From NCBI GenBank assembly GCA_937892025.1, contig CALAVA010000358.1:1-23266 (forward strand): a stretch of DNA of 23,266 nt, in the 5' to 3' direction. A program made the position numbers and the translations under genes. Origin of the DNA: an uncultured Bacteroidales bacterium. Its GTDB lineage: Bacteria > Bacteroidota > Bacteroidia > Bacteroidales > WCHB1-69. The stretch's first letter is position 1, and every line of letters starts with the position of its first letter. The notes under the pieces are model-generated. The model was not told the DNA's origin. It worked only from the letters and a program-made list of their open reading frames with translations, and made no database searches. Shown piece by piece: positions 21,486 to 23,266 of the stretch.

Positions 21486-22322
21486 TTATTTCTTATTAAA
21501 AAAACTATTATTTTTCATTCTTATTTTATATTTAGAAAGGCCAGTAAATTCAATTAATTCTTCTTCTAATCTCTTCCTTTGTCTACTCATTTTGCTGAAA
21601 TCACCGATAAACAATGTATGTTTTAATTTGTTTTTCTTTGAATATGTTTCTAACAAGTTATAAAATCTAATTGAATCTTCTGGCGATTTACAAATTACAA
21701 TATCAATAAACCCGTCATCTGATTTTATCACAACCTTGTTTTTGTAAGTGCAAATCCTTTTATACTCATATGGGTTATCAAACCCATTTAACAGCGCATT
21801 TTCAAACACCCACATGAATGTTTTTCTATCTCTCTTGTTATCATAACCCCACACCCAAAATGTTTCTTCTCTAAAATACCTAAATTTGTCCAATATAATC
21901 CACCCATCAGTATTTGTTTTATGTTCAACAAGAACACCATATTCATTTCTCAACATTGAACTTTCTTTGTTTTCATCTTTACCAATTAATATATACTCGT
22001 CTATGGAATTTTTCAGTTCTTCACATCCAGTAAAAGACATTGGAAATACAACATTTTTATTTTCTTCTTTTAAGCCATCAAAAACGGCATAGGCATCCTT
22101 TATGTCTCTGTATTTTCCGACCAACTTATTCTGTTTTCCGTTCTTACATGAGATGATTTTATAAGAAAATGGTGGCAATGGCTTTGCGCCTCTCTTTTTA
22201 AGTACCTTCTTCTTGCGTCTGTATTTCTTTTTAGGCCCTCTCTTTTTTGGTCTTCCCACTGGCCTTTTTTTCTTTTTTACCTTTTTCTTTTTGCCTCTTT
22301 TTGAATTTTCTTTCTTCTCCAT
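21486..22322 (-). CDS. protein with highly basic AT-hook-like N-terminal tail, unknown domain
   Basis: A 278-residue protein. Residues 1-46 are almost all Lys, Arg, Gly and Pro and contain the AT-hook core KRPVGRPKKRGPKKKYRR, which binds the minor groove of AT-rich DNA and resembles histone tails. Residues 50-278 are a folded domain (PFSYKIISCKNGKQNKLVG; AYAVFDGLKEENKNVVFPMSF; DKFRYFREETFWVWGYDN; FVIDIVICK-type strands) that I recognise only as a pattern seen in other large-phage hypotheticals. It may tether an enzyme or binding domain to the AT-rich phage DNA. It is followed by the PRTase-HAD gene in the same transcript. The start ATG at 22320-22322 fits the clean basic tail. Confidence 0.7.
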   Translation of the reverse strand: MEKKENSKRGKKKKVKKKKRPVGRPKKRGPKKKYRRKKKVLKKRGAKPLPPFSYKIISCKNGKQNKLVGKYRDIKDAYAVFDGLKEENKNVVFPMSFTGCEELKNSIDEYILIGKDENKESSMLRNEYGVLVEHKTNTDGWIILDKFRYFREETFWVWGYDNKRDRKTFMWVFENALLNGFDNPYEYKRICTYKNKVVIKSDDGFIDIVICKSPEDSIRFYNLLETYSKKNKLKHTLFIGDFSKMSRQRKRLEEELIEFTGLSKYKIRMKNNSFFNKK

Positions 22323-22323
22323 T

Positions 22324-22355
22324 GTTGATTTTTTAAAAAAAGATTTGTATATTAT
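22324..22355 (+). promoter_or_regulatory. Bacteroidota-type promoter for the 22399 gene
   Basis: GTTG at 22324-22327, 20 bases, TATATTAT at 22348-22355, directly preceded by TTTG. The predicted leader is about 35-40 bases. Confidence 0.6.
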
Positions 22356-22398
22356 ATTAAATATAATAAAAATAACATTTTAATAAACAATTTTTAGT

Positions 22399-22893
22399 AT
22401 GAAATATAGTCAAGCTACTGAAGAAACCATTGAAATGGTAAATGAGATTTCAAGCAAACTTGGACTTGATATTTATGGCGTTAAATTTGAACCTATTTAT
22501 GTAAAAAAAGCAAAAGAAGTCTGTAAAGTAGTTAAGGCAAACGATTTTGCAAAATATAAAGCAAAAGAAGAAGACCTTGTATTCGTTGTTTGTTATGAAG
22601 ACTTTTTCGAGGGAATTGATTCACTAGGACACGCATACGCAAGTGAAGACGATAAATTCAAGGCATTAAGACTTGCAATGGAACAAGTTTCATTTGACCC
22701 AGAAAAGGAAAAATTGATTGTTGGCTGTAATTCAGTATTAATTCCAGTTGGATATTGCATTAATAACGATGAAGCCGTTAAATCGGCACTTTATAACGCA
22801 ACAATTATGGCAAAAATTCAACAAGATAAGAAAGAAGAAGAAGACCGAAAAAAGGCATTAAGAACAAAAAAGAAACAAAACAAAAATCAATAA
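22399..22893 (+). CDS. conserved-looking hypothetical phage protein
   Basis: A 164-residue protein, single-gene transcript. Residues 1-60 are helical, with IYGVKFEPIYVKKAKEVCKV. Then comes DLVFVVCYEDFFEGIDS and, at about 92-125, LAMEQVSFDPEKEKLIVGCNSVLIPVGYC. The last resembles the 'E..L..I.YD.EKDKL.I' segment of small proteins common in T4-like and marine phages, some labelled putative metallopeptidases; here no HExxH-type zinc motif is seen. The C-terminus is a Lys/Glu tail ending KKKQNKNQ. Function unknown. It has its own promoter and ends at a strong terminator. Confidence 0.7.
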   Translation: MKYSQATEETIEMVNEISSKLGLDIYGVKFEPIYVKKAKEVCKVVKANDFAKYKAKEEDLVFVVCYEDFFEGIDSLGHAYASEDDKFKALRLAMEQVSFDPEKEKLIVGCNSVLIPVGYCINNDEAVKSALYNATIMAKIQQDKKEEEDRKKALRTKKKQNKNQ

Positions 22894-22896
22894 ACA

Positions 22897-22925
22897 AAAA
22901 TGGGGAGCGTTAAACTCCCCATTTT
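22897..22925. terminator. bidirectional Rho-independent terminator
   Basis: AAAATGGGGAG, CGTTAAA loop, CTCCCCATTTT, then CTTTTT on the plus strand and a T-rich run (TTTTTGTTT) on the minus strand. It ends both the 22399 gene and the structural gene entering from the right. Confidence 0.88.
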
Positions 22926-22947
22926 CTTTTTAACATGTTTTTAATTG

Positions 22948-23266
22948 TTAAAAATCTCCACAATCAATAACAAGTCCACTCAAGTCAAGTGTTGCACCTC
23001 CACCATTTACATATGATGCCTTTGCACCACTTTGTGTTGTTGTTGGATTAGAAACAGTTTCTAACTTAAACTCATTCAATGCATTATCTGCTGTTGCTTT
23101 TATACTATTTACACTACCACTTAACTCTATAACACTTCCGGAAAGGCTGTCCAAATGTTCGTTAGTCGTTTCAATTTTTGTGTTAACACTGTCTATTGCT
23201 AAGTATGTGTTTGCTGAAGTTGCATAGTTGCCTGAGAAAAATGTTACTATGTATCCGCTTACAGAA
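22948..23266 (-). CDS. 3' end of a coiled-coil virion structural protein (partial)
   Basis: The minus-strand frame is open from the right edge to a stop at 22948, so the gene begins outside the window; a TTG at 23152-23154 is only an internal codon. The visible 105 residues contain SGYIVTFFSGNYATSANTYL, then heptad-like repeats (DSVNTKIETTNEHLDSLSGSVIELSGSVNSIKATADNAL), then a Gly/Ala-rich end (SGAKASYVNGGGATLDLSGLVIDCGDF). 'SGSV' heptads of this kind are typical of trimeric tail or fibre proteins. It probably belongs to a second structural block to the right. Confidence 0.7.
   Translation of the reverse strand, partial: SVSGYIVTFFSGNYATSANTYLAIDSVNTKIETTNEHLDSLSGSVIELSGSVNSIKATADNALNEFKLETVSNPTTTQSGAKASYVNGGGATLDLSGLVIDCGDF

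Noticed and set aside
1..23266. tRNA genes, often clustered in large phages.
   Set aside because: No cloverleaf with the conserved GGTTCRANNCC arm was found by eye in the intergenic spaces; a tRNAscan-SE run would be needed to be sure.

Overview
The window looks like part of a large, T4-like (probably jumbo, tailed) bacteriophage genome that infects a member of the Bacteroidota. This is inferred from four things: AT-rich, tightly packed genes in long same-strand blocks; a phage recombination/replication set (SbcD/gp47-like nuclease, SbcC/gp46-like ATPase, DnaG-type primase, RuvC-like resolvase); a small phage sigma factor; and at least eight upstream sequences fitting the Bacteroidota housekeeping promoter (TTTG, 19-20 bases, TAnnTTTG-like box). 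No ribosomal, tRNA or core metabolic genes are visible.

Layout. 105-248 (+): a 47-residue Cys-containing peptide. 251-3611 (-): ThyX-like protein, ClpP protease, SbcD/gp47-like nuclease, DNA primase; ClpP and primase have clear promoters. 3703-8786 (-): a virion cassette of four adhesin/fibre-type proteins, dominated by a 984-residue collagen-like protein, bounded by terminators at 3657-3687 and 8861-8893. 8978-9793 (-): RuvC-like resolvase, divergent from 9895-13332 (+): small RHH-like protein, SbcC/gp46-like ATPase with an unusual N-terminal extension, sigma factor. 13405-15173 (+): two unknown proteins and a DUF616-like glycosyltransferase. 15174-15584 has no protein gene but carries a promoter, a strongly structured RNA and a terminator. 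15585-19105 (+): unknown, probably virion or assembly proteins, then a membrane-anchored GAF-like protein. 19337-20424 (+): three small genes, one a DUF1360-like membrane protein, flanked by two copies of an IS200/IS605-like palindromic repeat. 20603-22322 (-): a phosphoribosyltransferase-HAD fusion and a protein with a very basic AT-hook-like tail. 22399-22893 (+): unknown. 22948 to the right edge (-): the 3' end of a coiled-coil structural protein.

The most interesting signal is the RNA at about 15275-15500. It resembles, from memory, the HEARO / IscB omega-RNA family, yet no iscB, tnpB or HNH gene is present. It has its own host-type promoter, placed so that the transcript would begin with about 16 bases of unique sequence, the size of an omega-RNA guide, and its own terminator. 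A degenerate, inverted IS200/IS605-type palindrome sits just upstream, and two more palindrome copies lie 4-5 kb away. This suggests transposon-derived RNA parts kept by the phage without the protein. The family assignment needs a covariance-model search.
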